Positions 1 to 9,642 of a stretch of 64,000 bases of DNA are shown here, in pieces (the first letter of the stretch is position 1; each line of letters opens with the position of its first letter). The DNA comes from Sphingobacteriaceae bacterium. GTDB taxonomy: Bacteria > Bacteroidota > Bacteroidia > B-17B0 > Aurantibacillaceae. Position numbers and translations under genes: made by a program. Under the pieces are notes generated by a model. It did not search any database, was not told the DNA's origin, and saw only the letters and a program-made list of their open reading frames with translations. The stretch covers positions 1 to 64,000 of the forward strand of contig CANKBS010000002.1 of assembly GCA_947480015.1 (NCBI GenBank). The letters run 5' to 3'.

Positions 1-660
1 ATTAGCTAAAAAAGGACAAGTTGTAAAGGTGGTAGGTAAAATGCTGTTTGCAGCAGGCGCTGTTGAACATGGGGTACTTGGCATAATGGTTACCAAATAA
101 TCTTCTGTTTCACCATAACCATATCCGGTTATACACGGCGTTAAACTAGCACCCGAATAACCTTCAGCAACAATTACACGCATACGGGTTGGCCCAAAAG
201 TTGCCGTTAAAGGCACTGTAAAAGTTCCAACGATATTACGTGGACTAATGGTTGTTGTAAGTTCAAGGTAAATAGTTTCACCCGGATCGGTAAATAAACC
301 GTTTTGGTTGTAATCAATCCAAACGGCACAGCCATTTGACCAATAAGTAGCACCATCGCATTCGTTTTCTGCGATTGAAAAAGTTCCAACCGAACCAACG
401 ATTAAATTGGCGAAAGAACCTAAACTGGTGAAATTGGAATACATACTCAGTGCCGATCCCGGACCAGGTGCGGGGGTTACACAGCCGTTAGCAAATGAAT
501 AAAGTGGGTTGGTAACGTTTCCGTTTAACATCACATTGTAGATCTCTTCGTCATACGTGGTGCCGGAATTGGACGCACAATAGGTTTGCGCGTTTAAATC
601 AACAGCTGCTATACTAAAGACGACTGTTAATGTTTTTAATAAATTGTAAATTTTTTGCAT
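1..660 (-). CDS. Secreted protein with GEVED-type domain, partial (3' end beyond left edge)
   Basis: The minus-strand frame opens at ATG 660 and stays open to the window edge, so about 220 N-terminal residues are seen and the C-terminus is missing. Residues 1-25 form a signal peptide ending in LNAQ. The mature part has Cys pairs and a region with WIDYNQNGLFTDPGE followed by GETEDYLV, the signature of the GEVED domain of Bacteroidota surface proteins. Such proteins usually end in a T9SS sorting domain, which would lie off the window. A TATATTTG -7 box lies on the minus strand at 691-684, about 24 bases before the start, without a clear -33 element. The role is probably extracellular or cell-surface; the substrate is unknown. 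Confidence 0.8.
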   Translation of the reverse strand, partial: MQKIYNLLKTLTVVFSIAAVDLNAQTYCASNSGTTYDEEIYNVMLNGNVTNPLYSFANGCVTPAPGPGSALSMYSNFTSLGSFANLIVGSVGTFSIAENECDGATYWSNGCAVWIDYNQNGLFTDPGETIYLELTTTISPRNIVGTFTVPLTATFGPTRMRVIVAEGYSGASLTPCITGYGYGETEDYLVTIMPSTPCSTAPAANSILPTTFTTCPFLAN

Positions 661-810
661 AGTGGAAGTTTTAATTATTCAAACAAATATAAAAATAAAT
701 GTGATAAGAATCACGTAAAATATTTTTGTTTTATTGGATTTTTATTGTTAGATATTAAGAGAATATATTCCGGTTTATCCGTTAAATTTCACTCATTTTT
801 AAAAAAAAAA

Positions 811-850
811 GAACAAAAAAAACCCCCCCGGTAAAACCGGGGGGGTTCTA
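811..850 (-). terminator. Rho-independent terminator of the 861-4070 gene
   Basis: An 11-bp perfect stem (AACCCCCCCGG at 821-831, pairing with 837-847) has a 5-base loop. On the minus strand it is followed by a run of U (A-run at 811-820 on the plus strand). It lies 14 bases past the stop of the T9SS protein gene. Confidence 0.9.
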
Positions 851-860
851 AATTTAATTC

Positions 861-3800
861 TTATTGTTTTACAACTTTTACTACTTCCATTGAGTCGTTA
901 GACTTAATTTTCACGTAGTAAATGCCATTAGCAACTGAAGTAAGATTAACATTTACTTTTGAATCAGAACCAGTGTTTGATAAAATCACACGTCCTGTAA
1001 GGTCTACAACCTCAACAGAAACAACGTTACCAGAGTTCAATTCAATTGTTAAATCACCAGAAGTTGGATTAGGGTAAACGTTAACACCATTGAAAGAAGC
1101 CGTGTTTTTGTTGATACCTGTACAGTTACTGATGTTTTGAGTTAAAGTAGCTTTACCTACACAACCGTTAGCATTTGTACCAGAAACAGTAAATACAGTA
1201 GATGCACTTAATGTTACGTTTACTTGTGTTCCAGAAAGAACTAAACCAGAGTTAGAAGCTAACCATGTGTAGTTAATTCCACCTGCACCTGTTAACGTGA
1301 TTTGATCATCTTTACAAGCATCAGCATTGCTGCTGGTAGCGTTAATAGTTGGTAAAGGCAATACAGTAATTACTTGAGAAGCGCTAGCGCTGCAACCATA
1401 CGAGTTAGTACCACTTACGTTGTAAGTTGTTGTAACCGTTGGAGATACTGTAATGTTAGCTGAACTTGCACCATTGCTCCAAACGTATGAAGCTGCACCT
1501 AAACCACTAAGGTTAGTAGGTTGACCAGAACAAACTGAAGCAGGGTTAGCATAAATTAACGTGAATGGAGATGGATTAACTAATACAGGTACTGATAAAG
1601 TAGCTGTACAACCAGTTAATGCATTTTGACCAACAACGATGTAGTTAGTGATACCTGCAGCTTGTGGGCTATCAGAAATACCTGAACCATTAGCACCGGT
1701 ATTCCAAGTGTAGGTATCAGCACCGCTAGCAGTTAAGCTTACAGGTTGATTAGCACAAACAGTTAATGCACTTGCAGCTAATGTCATAGTAGGCGTGTTT
1801 GGTGAACCAGCTTGACAAGGAATAGTGATGTGTAAATTGTCAATTGATAAGTATTGAGCTGAACCAGCACTAGAAACGGCTTTAATAGCTACATAATAAG
1901 TACCAGTTGTAGGAATGGTGTAAGTACTACCTAACACTTTATAAGCACCTGAAATAGGGTTATTGATGTTAGCAACTTGTACCATACCTAAAGTAGATTG
2001 GTTAGGACCAACCATGATAGATAATGAATTCCAGTTGTTATAACCAAAATACTCCGTAGCCCAAGCAACGTCAGCAGAATAAGTAATACCTGCAGTCATT
2101 TGAATGGAGTTACTGAAGAAATAGTTAGTACCAGGAGAACTGTTACCGAATGAACCAAAACAAGTACCTGTTTGTGGTGTTCTGTTACCTGTGTTAGATG
2201 AAGTATACGTTAATGCACCTGAACCTAAATTAGTAGCAGCCCATGAACAGTTTGGTAAACGTTGGTTTAAACCAATGTTTTCAAAACCTTCAGTACAAGG
2301 AACTGTTGAAGCAGTAGGACCAGCAATAACAACTTGACCAACCGGTGAAATGCTACCACCACCCGGAAGTGTACAAGTCATAACCACACTGTACCAAGTA
2401 TTTGCATTCATTGGAGGTGTAGTATAGAAAATACCATTAGCACCAGCAATTGGCGTAAATGGACCAACTTGAGACACGGTAGAGGTTTGCCATTGGTAAC
2501 CGAAACCAGCAACCGGATTAAGTGACGTTAAGCCTAAAGTGGCAACATCACCCGGACATAATGCATAGTTTGGAGAAGCTACACCATTAGCAGTTGGCGT
2601 TCCAACGCAGTTTGGCGTTAAAAATTCAAGAGCACCTAAATCTGGAGTAGCTTGATTTCTGATTGCATTTTGATTATCGAATACTAATCCGTTTGGAGCA
2701 GCTAAATTATCGATAGCAAAAGCAGTAGGATGTAAATCGCCGGTAGCTAAGTTAACGTAACTTGGATTGATACCCCAACCAACTTGATCAGGACCTTGAG
2801 ATTGCCATTGAGCAAAAGTTGTAGCATTGGCAGTCCAGTAACCTACAAAACCATTTGTTGAATTCACATAGTAATCGTTGTTGTTAACTACAGAAAGTGC
2901 TGTGTTTCCACCAAAATAGAACGCATACTTAGATCCTGTACCACCTTGGGTGATAGAGAAAATGTTATTTGTCCAAGTATTGTAGTTAGCTGCGTTATTA
3001 TAACAGTAGTAGAAAATGTAAGTGCTACCTGAAGTAGAACCTGCATAATCAAACGAGAAGGTATTGTTGTAATAATCGTTATTAGCATTGTAGTTGTAAT
3101 AGAACATATAAGTTGTTCCATTCCATTTCATATCTCTAATAATGTTGTTACGGAAGGTATTGTGGTTAGTTGGATCAGGACTTGCATAACCAAAATAGTA
3201 GAAACCGTATAAAGTACCGGTTAAAGTTTGGCTCATGTTAAACAAATCGTGAATGGTGTTACCATCTAACATAGTACCTTGCATGTACCAGCCATAGAAG
3301 AAATAACCCGGAGTTAAAGTAGTTCTGGTCATACGGTTAATATCACAATTTTTCATTGTCATATTTTTAGCATAATAACCATAAACACAGTAGTAATACC
3401 AGTCAGTAATTGTACAACCAATAAAACTGTTATCCGATGTAAAAGGAGCTGAAGATAAACCATAGTGGAAAATACTATAGTAACCACCAGATAATGTACA
3501 TGTGATGGCCGTGTTAAAGTTCGCTGTACCACCTGATGAAGGACTGTTTGAAGCAGATGATATTGACCAAGGAATTTGGTAAGAACTTGTACCATTTGCA
3601 GGACAAGAGAATGAACATGCCGAGAAGGTGTTAAAGCTTGCATTGGTCATGAGGATAACAACCATTGCATACGTTGCATTGGTCCCTTCCATTTTCAAAT
3701 TATTAACTGTTAAGTTTTTTGTGCCATTTAACAGCATGGTAAAAGGTGCTGTAGAAGTAGCATTAAAGGTTAACAAGTTGTTATTACCATTAATGGTAAC

Positions 3801-4070
3801 TTTGTTGGTACTGCTCATACCCGGTATAGCGTAAAAAGCAACCTGTTCGTTGTAAGGACCAGTGTTAGCTAATACGTTAACTGTTAAAGGGCCAGAAACA
3901 CCAACAGAGTTCAGAACCACGGCAAGCGCATTAAAGGTTTGGTAGTTGGTACCTGCAGTTGCGGCACCGGAGTTAATGGTAACCGTACCCGAAAGCTGCG
4001 CCTTCATGTTAAACGTTACCAAGCTCAAGAGCACGATAAACGTCGTAATTGATTTGTAAGTTTTTTTCAT
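861..4070 (-). CDS. Large T9SS type-A cargo protein with beta-helix-like and Ig-like regions
   Basis: This 1069-residue protein begins with a signal peptide (about residues 1-25, ending KAQ) and ends with a type-A sorting domain (VYPNPTSGDL, then a final KVVKQ), so it should be exported by T9SS and fixed to or released from the surface. Residues ~50-450 are rich in Asn, Tyr and Phe with irregular NNxI/NNTF turns, like a right-handed parallel beta-helix. Residues ~595-730 look like a jelly-roll/adhesin domain ending SIDNLHI. Three Ig/PKD-like repeats (CANQPVSLTASG, CSGQPTNLSGLG, CKDDQITLTGAG) precede the sorting domain. The function is probably adhesion or glycan binding; no catalytic motif was recognised. 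It stands alone, with its own terminator. Confidence 0.9.
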   Translation of the reverse strand: MKKTYKSITTFIVLLSLVTFNMKAQLSGTVTINSGAATAGTNYQTFNALAVVLNSVGVSGPLTVNVLANTGPYNEQVAFYAIPGMSSTNKVTINGNNNLLTFNATSTAPFTMLLNGTKNLTVNNLKMEGTNATYAMVVILMTNASFNTFSACSFSCPANGTSSYQIPWSISSASNSPSSGGTANFNTAITCTLSGGYYSIFHYGLSSAPFTSDNSFIGCTITDWYYYCVYGYYAKNMTMKNCDINRMTRTTLTPGYFFYGWYMQGTMLDGNTIHDLFNMSQTLTGTLYGFYYFGYASPDPTNHNTFRNNIIRDMKWNGTTYMFYYNYNANNDYYNNTFSFDYAGSTSGSTYIFYYCYNNAANYNTWTNNIFSITQGGTGSKYAFYFGGNTALSVVNNNDYYVNSTNGFVGYWTANATTFAQWQSQGPDQVGWGINPSYVNLATGDLHPTAFAIDNLAAPNGLVFDNQNAIRNQATPDLGALEFLTPNCVGTPTANGVASPNYALCPGDVATLGLTSLNPVAGFGYQWQTSTVSQVGPFTPIAGANGIFYTTPPMNANTWYSVVMTCTLPGGGSISPVGQVVIAGPTASTVPCTEGFENIGLNQRLPNCSWAATNLGSGALTYTSSNTGNRTPQTGTCFGSFGNSSPGTNYFFSNSIQMTAGITYSADVAWATEYFGYNNWNSLSIMVGPNQSTLGMVQVANINNPISGAYKVLGSTYTIPTTGTYYVAIKAVSSAGSAQYLSIDNLHITIPCQAGSPNTPTMTLAASALTVCANQPVSLTASGADTYTWNTGANGSGISDSPQAAGITNYIVVGQNALTGCTATLSVPVLVNPSPFTLIYANPASVCSGQPTNLSGLGAASYVWSNGASSANITVSPTVTTTYNVSGTNSYGCSASASQVITVLPLPTINATSSNADACKDDQITLTGAGGINYTWLASNSGLVLSGTQVNVTLSASTVFTVSGTNANGCVGKATLTQNISNCTGINKNTASFNGVNVYPNPTSGDLTIELNSGNVVSVEVVDLTGRVILSNTGSDSKVNVNLTSVANGIYYVKIKSNDSMEVVKVVKQ

Positions 4071-4457
4071 TGTTTATTGTAGTTAGATTATTATTAAGCA
4101 AACATATTGAATATTTTAATAAGTTTAACAAAAAGTTAATATTAATAGAAAAGATTTAACATAATTCTCAATTTTAATAACCTAGTACCTTATTATAGGT
4201 AGTAAAGTTTCTTATTATTTAGAAAAAAAAGAAAGCTTATGCGTGAATTCATTTGCAACCGCTAACACGAGTTAGAAACCTAGTGGTTTATTGCAGGGCT
4301 CTGCAAATACTGTAAACAAAGGGCTTTAGCGTATATAAAAAAAAATAAAACGATTTCTATTAGGTAAATACTATGATAATTCACCAAGGGCTCAGCCAAA
4401 AACAAAGTGATTAAAAATAAATGCCTTACACGAAAATAATTTGCTTAAAAAAAGAAT
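4071..4457. other. Intergenic region, 387 bp, AT-rich
   Basis: No coding frame was recognised. It carries the leader of the T9SS gene (promoter candidate near 4099-4132, listed separately). The rest, including 4200-4457, shows no clear hairpin or repeat shared with other parts of the window. Confidence 0.5.
4099..4132 (-). promoter_or_regulatory. Candidate promoter of the 861-4070 gene
   Basis: On the minus strand TATGTTTG (4106-4099) matches the Bacteroidota -7 box TAnnTTTG. A TTTG (4132-4129) lies 22 bases upstream, slightly longer than the usual 19-21. The box is about 29 bases before the start codon. Confidence 0.5.
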
Positions 4458-5384
4458 TTAGAAATATAAATTTAAACGCAAACTCGTCGAAATGCCACCC
4501 AAAATACTTGAATTGTCGGTGTCTAATCGCAGGTTGCTCGATGCCCCCCCATCAATGGTGGTTCTTTTAACCGATTGCAAAGCATTACCGGAGGTATTAC
4601 CGCTGCCAATTGACTCGAGGGTGGTTTCAGAACGACCGGTTCTGGTATAACCCAAGCCCCAACCGAATTCGCAACCCACACTCATTTTTGGCAGAACAAA
4701 ATACTCGGCACCAATAAAGGTACGGGCTCCAATAGAAAAGGCCATGCCGTTTTTTCGTTCTAAAACACGGGCCGAATTACTTAAGGCATTTTGAATGGCC
4801 GGTACAGAATCGATGTTATTGGCTCTGCCTAAAGCGGCGCTCGACATGGCATCGGCTGTTTTATCAACCAGTATGGGCGATAGTGATGAGGCATTTAAGG
4901 CGTTGCCATATGAAAATTTATCGGTTGAAGAAGAAAGGTAAAATGCAAACTCTACCCCGTATAAGCCTTGTAAACGTCCGGTGCCACGACGTTTTTCAAA
5001 CCCCGCACTTAAACCAACTGCCGTTGCAAATCGTTTCCACTCATTTTCTTTCATTGCCTTAGCTGCAGGATAAGCAATAACTGAATTGGTGGCTGCCACG
5101 CGATCAATCACCATTTGTTTATTGGTCCAGTTGTTTAAACCAATAAGCAGCCCAAAACGATAAGCTGTTTTAGCATCTTTAAAATATTTACCGGTAATGG
5201 CTTGTGAACTTGATATAAAATCAACGTTGGCATTTTTAATTAATTTAGTGGCATCCAAACCAATGCTCCAATTCTTAGCCTGTGGCAAGATGAGTTCGCC
5301 GTCTTTCGAAGTAAGGTCCTGAGCCTTGATGCCATTTATACCTAACACACTTAACAGGATGAGGAGTTTCTTTTTCATGTTCAT
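4458..5384 (-). CDS. Outer-membrane beta-barrel-like protein
   Basis: This 308-residue protein has a signal peptide (MNMKKKLLILLSVLG... ending KAQ at about residue 22) and ends in an aromatic-terminated strand (LRLNLYF), the usual end of an outer-membrane barrel. Alternating strands such as FRFGLLIGL, GVEFAFYLS, SIGARTFIGAEYF and VGCEFGWGLGY support a small barrel of the OmpW/OMP_b-brl class. It has no enzymatic motif. A second in-frame ATG at 5378 could be the true start. It is transcribed alone, away from the pcm gene upstream. The family assignment is by pattern only. Confidence 0.65.
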   Translation of the reverse strand: MNMKKKLLILLSVLGINGIKAQDLTSKDGELILPQAKNWSIGLDATKLIKNANVDFISSSQAITGKYFKDAKTAYRFGLLIGLNNWTNKQMVIDRVAATNSVIAYPAAKAMKENEWKRFATAVGLSAGFEKRRGTGRLQGLYGVEFAFYLSSSTDKFSYGNALNASSLSPILVDKTADAMSSAALGRANNIDSVPAIQNALSNSARVLERKNGMAFSIGARTFIGAEYFVLPKMSVGCEFGWGLGYTRTGRSETTLESIGSGNTSGNALQSVKRTTIDGGASSNLRLDTDNSSILGGISTSLRLNLYF

Positions 5385-5490
5385 TTTTGATTTATTAAAG
5401 GGCCTTGTGATAAAATTAAAGATACTGATAAAAATGTAAACGCCAATTAAATGAATTTAGTGTATGGGCTAACATTTTTATTTAATCACA

Positions 5491-6174
5491 TTAATTGCCC
5501 GATTTATTTTGAAGCAGCGGAACAAATTTAAAATTGCCCAGAATTTTTTTATCGAAATTACTGGCACTTACTTTTTTAAGCCAAACCATTTCCTGTGTTT
5601 CGCCTTCTCCTAAAGGGATAAGAAGGATACCGCCTATTTTTAGTTGAAGTAATAAATCGTTAGGAATATAGGGCGCTCCGGCGGTGACAATAATTTTATC
5701 AAAGGGTGCAAACTGAGGCAATCCTTTATAACCATCGCCATAAATAAGTTTGGCGCCTTTGTAACCAATATAAGGAAGAAATAATTTCGTTTTATCAAAC
5801 AAGGTTTTTTGACGTTCGATACTATACACCTTAGCCCCCATTTCGATTAATACGGCGGTTTGATAACCACAGCCGGTACCTATTTCAAGAATTTTTTCAC
5901 CCTCGCTGATAGCGAGTTGTTCGGTTTGAAAAGCTACCGTGTAGGGTTGTGAGATGGTTTGTCCGGCGCCAATGGGTAGAGCCTTATCGCTGTAGGCATG
6001 ATCGAGTAAAGCCGGACGAGCCGTAGAGGTATCAAAAAACATATGCCTGGGAATTTTTTCAATAGCGGCAAGCACCTTGGCATTTTTAATACCCTTGGTT
6101 TTCAGTATTTCAACCAAACGTTTTCGCTTGCCCTGAAACAGGTATTCATCTTCTTTAGAAACGTTATAAAACAC
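5491..6174 (-). CDS. pcm: Protein-L-isoaspartate O-methyltransferase
   Basis: This 227-residue SAM-dependent methyltransferase repairs L-isoaspartyl residues in aged proteins, in the cytoplasm. The SAM-binding motif I LEIGTGCGYQTA lies near residues 95-106. The upstream PIGAGQTISQPYTVA segment, which forms the substrate site in this family, and the motif IIVTAGAPYIP are all present. The length is normal for Pcm. It is a single gene, divergent from the dehydrogenase at 6322 across about 150 bases. Confidence 0.92.
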   Translation of the reverse strand: MFYNVSKEDEYLFQGKRKRLVEILKTKGIKNAKVLAAIEKIPRHMFFDTSTARPALLDHAYSDKALPIGAGQTISQPYTVAFQTEQLAISEGEKILEIGTGCGYQTAVLIEMGAKVYSIERQKTLFDKTKLFLPYIGYKGAKLIYGDGYKGLPQFAPFDKIIVTAGAPYIPNDLLLQLKIGGILLIPLGEGETQEMVWLKKVSASNFDKKILGNFKFVPLLQNKSGN

Positions 6175-6321
6175 AGTTGTTTATTTAATGGTTAAGGTAT
6201 TTCGTATTTTAGAAATAAGAAAAGCCTTTGTTGTAAAGCTATTTACTAATCAACAACGAATGTTTAAAATTAAATTTTAATTACTAACAAGCCTTTTTTA
6301 AAACCTGTAGTTTTGGTTAAT

Positions 6322-7287
6322 ATGATACAAGCCATCTCTGTTATCGGCCTTTCTGAGCCTGCACTTACACACCTGCGTTTATTACATGAACATCCCCATT
6401 GGCAGTTAAAGGGACTCTATGATGCCGATGTGAGGTTAATGCAGGATTTAGCTAACCAGTTTCAGGTAAAGGCCTTTGCGAGTTTGGAAGAAGCCATTAA
6501 CGATTCACAGGCACTTGCTATCACCGGTTCGCGACCGGGCTCTTTTGAATCGGCAAAACAAGCCATTATGGGGGGCAAACATGTTTATTTAGAAAAACCC
6601 ATCACGCATCCCTTAAAAGAGGCCCGTTATTTACAAAATCTGATTCAGGAAGCGGGGGTGGTTTTTTTCGGTGCTCAGGGACATCGTTATAATCCGGCAT
6701 TTATAGCCGCCCTACCCTATTTGGATCAGATTGATTTTATTGAAATTAATCGCTTACATGCTTATGCCGGTAGTTCAACCAACAGCTCGGTGGTTTTGGA
6801 TTTGTTGATGGATGAATTGCACTTACTTTTATTTTTAGTAAAAAGTAATGTTCGGAAGATTCATGCCGTGGGATCGGCCTATGTAGGGAAAGAATCGGAT
6901 GTGGTAAACCTACGACTGGAATTTGAGAACGGTTGTGTGGCGGTGATTAATGCCAGCAGGCTGGCCTCCAAAAAGGAATCGCGCTTTAAGGCTTATGGCA
7001 AGGAACACATGGTTGATGTTCATTTAAGTGATCGTGTGACTGAAATAACGAAGGTTAAACCCCATTCTTCCCGATCGGGAAATAGGGTATTAGATCCGGG
7101 CAATGGCAGTCCAAAAAAGGAACTTGCCCGAGACTATCCATTAATTTTACCAACAAACACAATAAACGACGAATTAACTACGTTCCATACTAGTGTTAAC
7201 TCGCATAGGCGAATAAACGACAGCATCGATTTAGCAATTAAGGCACTTGAATTGGCCTATGCTATTGAAGAAAAGCTGCACTTTTAA
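6322..7287 (+). CDS. Gfo/Idh/MocA family oxidoreductase
   Basis: This NAD(P)-dependent sugar-type dehydrogenase has about 321 residues. The N-terminal Rossmann region starts AISVIGLSEPALTHLRLL. The conserved EKP motif (YLEKPITHP) marks the nicotinamide and substrate site, and a C-terminal Gfo/Idh/MocA alpha/beta domain follows. The strict GxGxxG is loosened to GLSEPA, so cofactor binding may be atypical. I chose ATG 6322 over an in-frame TTG at 6313. A TAGTTTTG box at 6308-6315 would put transcription very near the start. The next genes downstream make envelope polysaccharide, so a nucleotide-sugar or inositol substrate is possible but not shown. Confidence 0.8.
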   Translation: MIQAISVIGLSEPALTHLRLLHEHPHWQLKGLYDADVRLMQDLANQFQVKAFASLEEAINDSQALAITGSRPGSFESAKQAIMGGKHVYLEKPITHPLKEARYLQNLIQEAGVVFFGAQGHRYNPAFIAALPYLDQIDFIEINRLHAYAGSSTNSSVVLDLLMDELHLLLFLVKSNVRKIHAVGSAYVGKESDVVNLRLEFENGCVAVINASRLASKKESRFKAYGKEHMVDVHLSDRVTEITKVKPHSSRSGNRVLDPGNGSPKKELARDYPLILPTNTINDELTTFHTSVNSHRRINDSIDLAIKALELAYAIEEKLHF

Positions 7288-7363
7288 TTCTAAATAAAAT
7301 TAAAGGGATTAGGTTTATTTCCTTATTTTTGGGTGCGACGCGCGACAGTTATTATTGGTTTGT

Positions 7364-8215
7364 ATGAGATTAGGTTTACTTTTTGGGTTATTATTTAGTC
7401 TGTTGTTGCTTGGTTCCTGTAAAAAATATTCTGCAGCTGATCCGGCCTTTTTTATGACGGCCCATAAAATCAATGTAAAAACCAACAGCACCCAAGGTTC
7501 GGGCTCGAACAAAATTACCGATTTATGGTTATATGTAAATGGTAAATTTCAAGGCGTGTATCCGGTAGGTCATCTCATGCCGATTATTACAAATAATAGT
7601 TCTGTTCGTATCAATGTTTTTCCGGGCATTAAAAACAGTGGCATTTCCGACACCCGCACCAGTTGGCCATTTTACGATTTTTTAACCTTCGACACCTTGG
7701 TTGAGAGTGGTAAAAACATTGGGCGTGATTTTACCTTTAATTACAATGCCACAACTACTTTTACATGGACTGAAGATTTTGACCACAGTGGCTTTAGTAT
7801 TCAAAAATCGGCAATATCGGGTTATTCGATGGCCATTGCTCCGGCAGCCGATGCGTTTGAAGGTAAGTCGGGTAAAATGGAAATCCCTGCTACTGATCCC
7901 ATTTACAGTGTTGCGCAAGTTGAATCGTCGTCATATTATACCTTACCACAAGGTTCAAGTAATGTTTATTTGGAACTGAATTACAAATGCAATCAAGAAT
8001 TCGTGGTAGGTTTAATTACTGAAGATGGTTATTTAAAAGAAGCCATTCGTGTGAACCCGCAGGTAAACTGGAACAAGATCTACATTCAATTAAGCAATGC
8101 CGTTAGTAATCCGCCAGTTTCGAATAAATACAAAGTTTTTTTTAGAACCTTAAAAAGCGATGAGTCGTCGAGTCCGAATGTGTTTTTAGATAATATTAAA
8201 TTGATATACCTCTAA
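7364..8215 (+). CDS. Putative lipoprotein coupled to a sugar-phosphate transferase
   Basis: The protein has about 283 residues with a lipobox (LLLLGSC, Cys at about residue 19), so it is likely anchored as a lipoprotein. I recognise no named family. The C-terminal half (from about residue 130, WTEDFD...) resembles a jelly-roll carbohydrate-binding-like fold ending FLDNIKLIYL. ATG 7364 gives the complete signal; the longer frame from TTG 7355 adds only three residues. Its stop overlaps the start of the next gene by one base (TAATG), so the two are probably translationally coupled and may act together in exopolysaccharide assembly. That role is inferred from position only. Confidence 0.7.
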   Translation: MRLGLLFGLLFSLLLLGSCKKYSAADPAFFMTAHKINVKTNSTQGSGSNKITDLWLYVNGKFQGVYPVGHLMPIITNNSSVRINVFPGIKNSGISDTRTSWPFYDFLTFDTLVESGKNIGRDFTFNYNATTTFTWTEDFDHSGFSIQKSAISGYSMAIAPAADAFEGKSGKMEIPATDPIYSVAQVESSSYYTLPQGSSNVYLELNYKCNQEFVVGLITEDGYLKEAIRVNPQVNWNKIYIQLSNAVSNPPVSNKYKVFFRTLKSDESSSPNVFLDNIKLIYL

Positions 8216-9642
8216 TGAGTAAACGTTTACGCACCTTTTATTATATTTTGTCTGATTTGTTTTCAGCGGGTTTAGCGTGGACTATTTTCAACATTTACCG
8301 TAAAACGCAAATTGATTCTTATGCCTTAAAGGCCGGTGAAAGTGCCGGACCCATTTTTGACAATCAGTTTTTTATTAGTGTGAGTCTGTTACCACTCATT
8401 TGGGTACTGGTTTATTATTTATCGGGTTCATACAACAACGTGTTGCGTAAATCGCGTATTAATGAGTTTGTTCAGGTATTGGCCACTTCTATCATAGGGG
8501 TAACGGTGTTGTTTTTCGTTTTATTACTCGATGATGCGGTGGTTTCGTATCGTTTGTATTACAAATTGTATTTTTTCCTCTTCGCTTCGCATTTTCTTTT
8601 AACGGCTACGTTGCGACTTATTTTATCGACGAATACCAACCGTAAAATTCACAAGCGAGAATTTGGTTTTAACACCATTATTATTGGCAGTAACGAACGT
8701 GCCTTAAAAATGTTTAAGGAAATTAAAGCCCTGAAATATGGTATCGGGAATAACTTTATTGGTTTTATACACATTGAAGGGAAGAATGGGTATTCGGATC
8801 AGTTAACCAAAGAACTTCCGCACTTGGGCGAATACCATGAATTTAAGAGCATTATTGAAAAATACGAGATCGAAGAAGTAATTATTGCCCTCGAAAGTTG
8901 GGAGCATGAATACATTAAAAATATTGTGAATGATTTAGGTGATATGGGTGTAATTATTAAGATTATTCCCGATATCTATGACATTTTAAGTGGGCACGTA
9001 AAAATGACCAGTATTTTGGGTACTCCGCTCATTGAAATTAAAGATCAAATCATTCCCGAATGGCAAATTTCGGTTAAACGTTTTATTGATGTAACGGTTT
9101 CCATCGCTGTGATCATCTTTTTCAGCTGGCTGTATTTACTCTTGGGCATCATTGTGCGTTTGGGTTCACGCGGCCCCATGTTTTTTAAACAAGAGCGCAT
9201 TGGTATACATGGCCGGCCATTTTATATTTTTAAATTCCGCACCATGTTGGTGGATGCCGAAAAAGAAGGTCCCTCTTTATCAAGTGCCAACGACCCACGT
9301 GTAACTAAGTTTGGACGATTTTTACGCAAGGTGCGCTTAGACGAGATGCCGCAATTTTTTAATGTGATTATGGGCGATATGAGTTTGGTGGGTCCAAGGC
9401 CTGAACGTAAATTTTACATTGAAAAGATCGTTCAAAAAGCCCCTCACTACAAACATCTGCATAAAATAAGACCCGGTATCACCAGCTGGGGACAAGTGAA
9501 GTATGGTTATGCCGAGAATGTGGAAGAGATGATTGACCGCTTAAAATTTGATATTCTATACGTAGAGAACATGAGTTTGTTACTTGATTTTAAAATTCTT
9601 GTTCACACCATTTTAATTGTGCTTCAAGGCAGAGGAAAATAA
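8215..9642 (+). CDS. Polyprenyl-phosphate sugar-1-phosphate transferase (WcaJ/WbaP type)
   Basis: This 475-residue integral membrane enzyme starts an exopolysaccharide or capsule repeat unit by moving a hexose-1-phosphate from a UDP-sugar to undecaprenyl phosphate. Four N-terminal membrane segments (residues ~10-135) and a nucleotide-binding-like middle domain (~150-260) precede the bacterial sugar transferase domain from about residue 281. That domain holds KRFIDVTVS, FKFRTM, LRKVRLDEMPQFFNV, GDMSLVGPRPER and RPGITSWGQV, all diagnostic. The start overlaps the lipoprotein gene by one base. The sugar specificity cannot be read from sequence. No glycosyltransferase cluster follows, so the rest of the pathway lies elsewhere. 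Confidence 0.93.
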   Translation: MSKRLRTFYYILSDLFSAGLAWTIFNIYRKTQIDSYALKAGESAGPIFDNQFFISVSLLPLIWVLVYYLSGSYNNVLRKSRINEFVQVLATSIIGVTVLFFVLLLDDAVVSYRLYYKLYFFLFASHFLLTATLRLILSTNTNRKIHKREFGFNTIIIGSNERALKMFKEIKALKYGIGNNFIGFIHIEGKNGYSDQLTKELPHLGEYHEFKSIIEKYEIEEVIIALESWEHEYIKNIVNDLGDMGVIIKIIPDIYDILSGHVKMTSILGTPLIEIKDQIIPEWQISVKRFIDVTVSIAVIIFFSWLYLLLGIIVRLGSRGPMFFKQERIGIHGRPFYIFKFRTMLVDAEKEGPSLSSANDPRVTKFGRFLRKVRLDEMPQFFNVIMGDMSLVGPRPERKFYIEKIVQKAPHYKHLHKIRPGITSWGQVKYGYAENVEEMIDRLKFDILYVENMSLLLDFKILVHTILIVLQGRGK

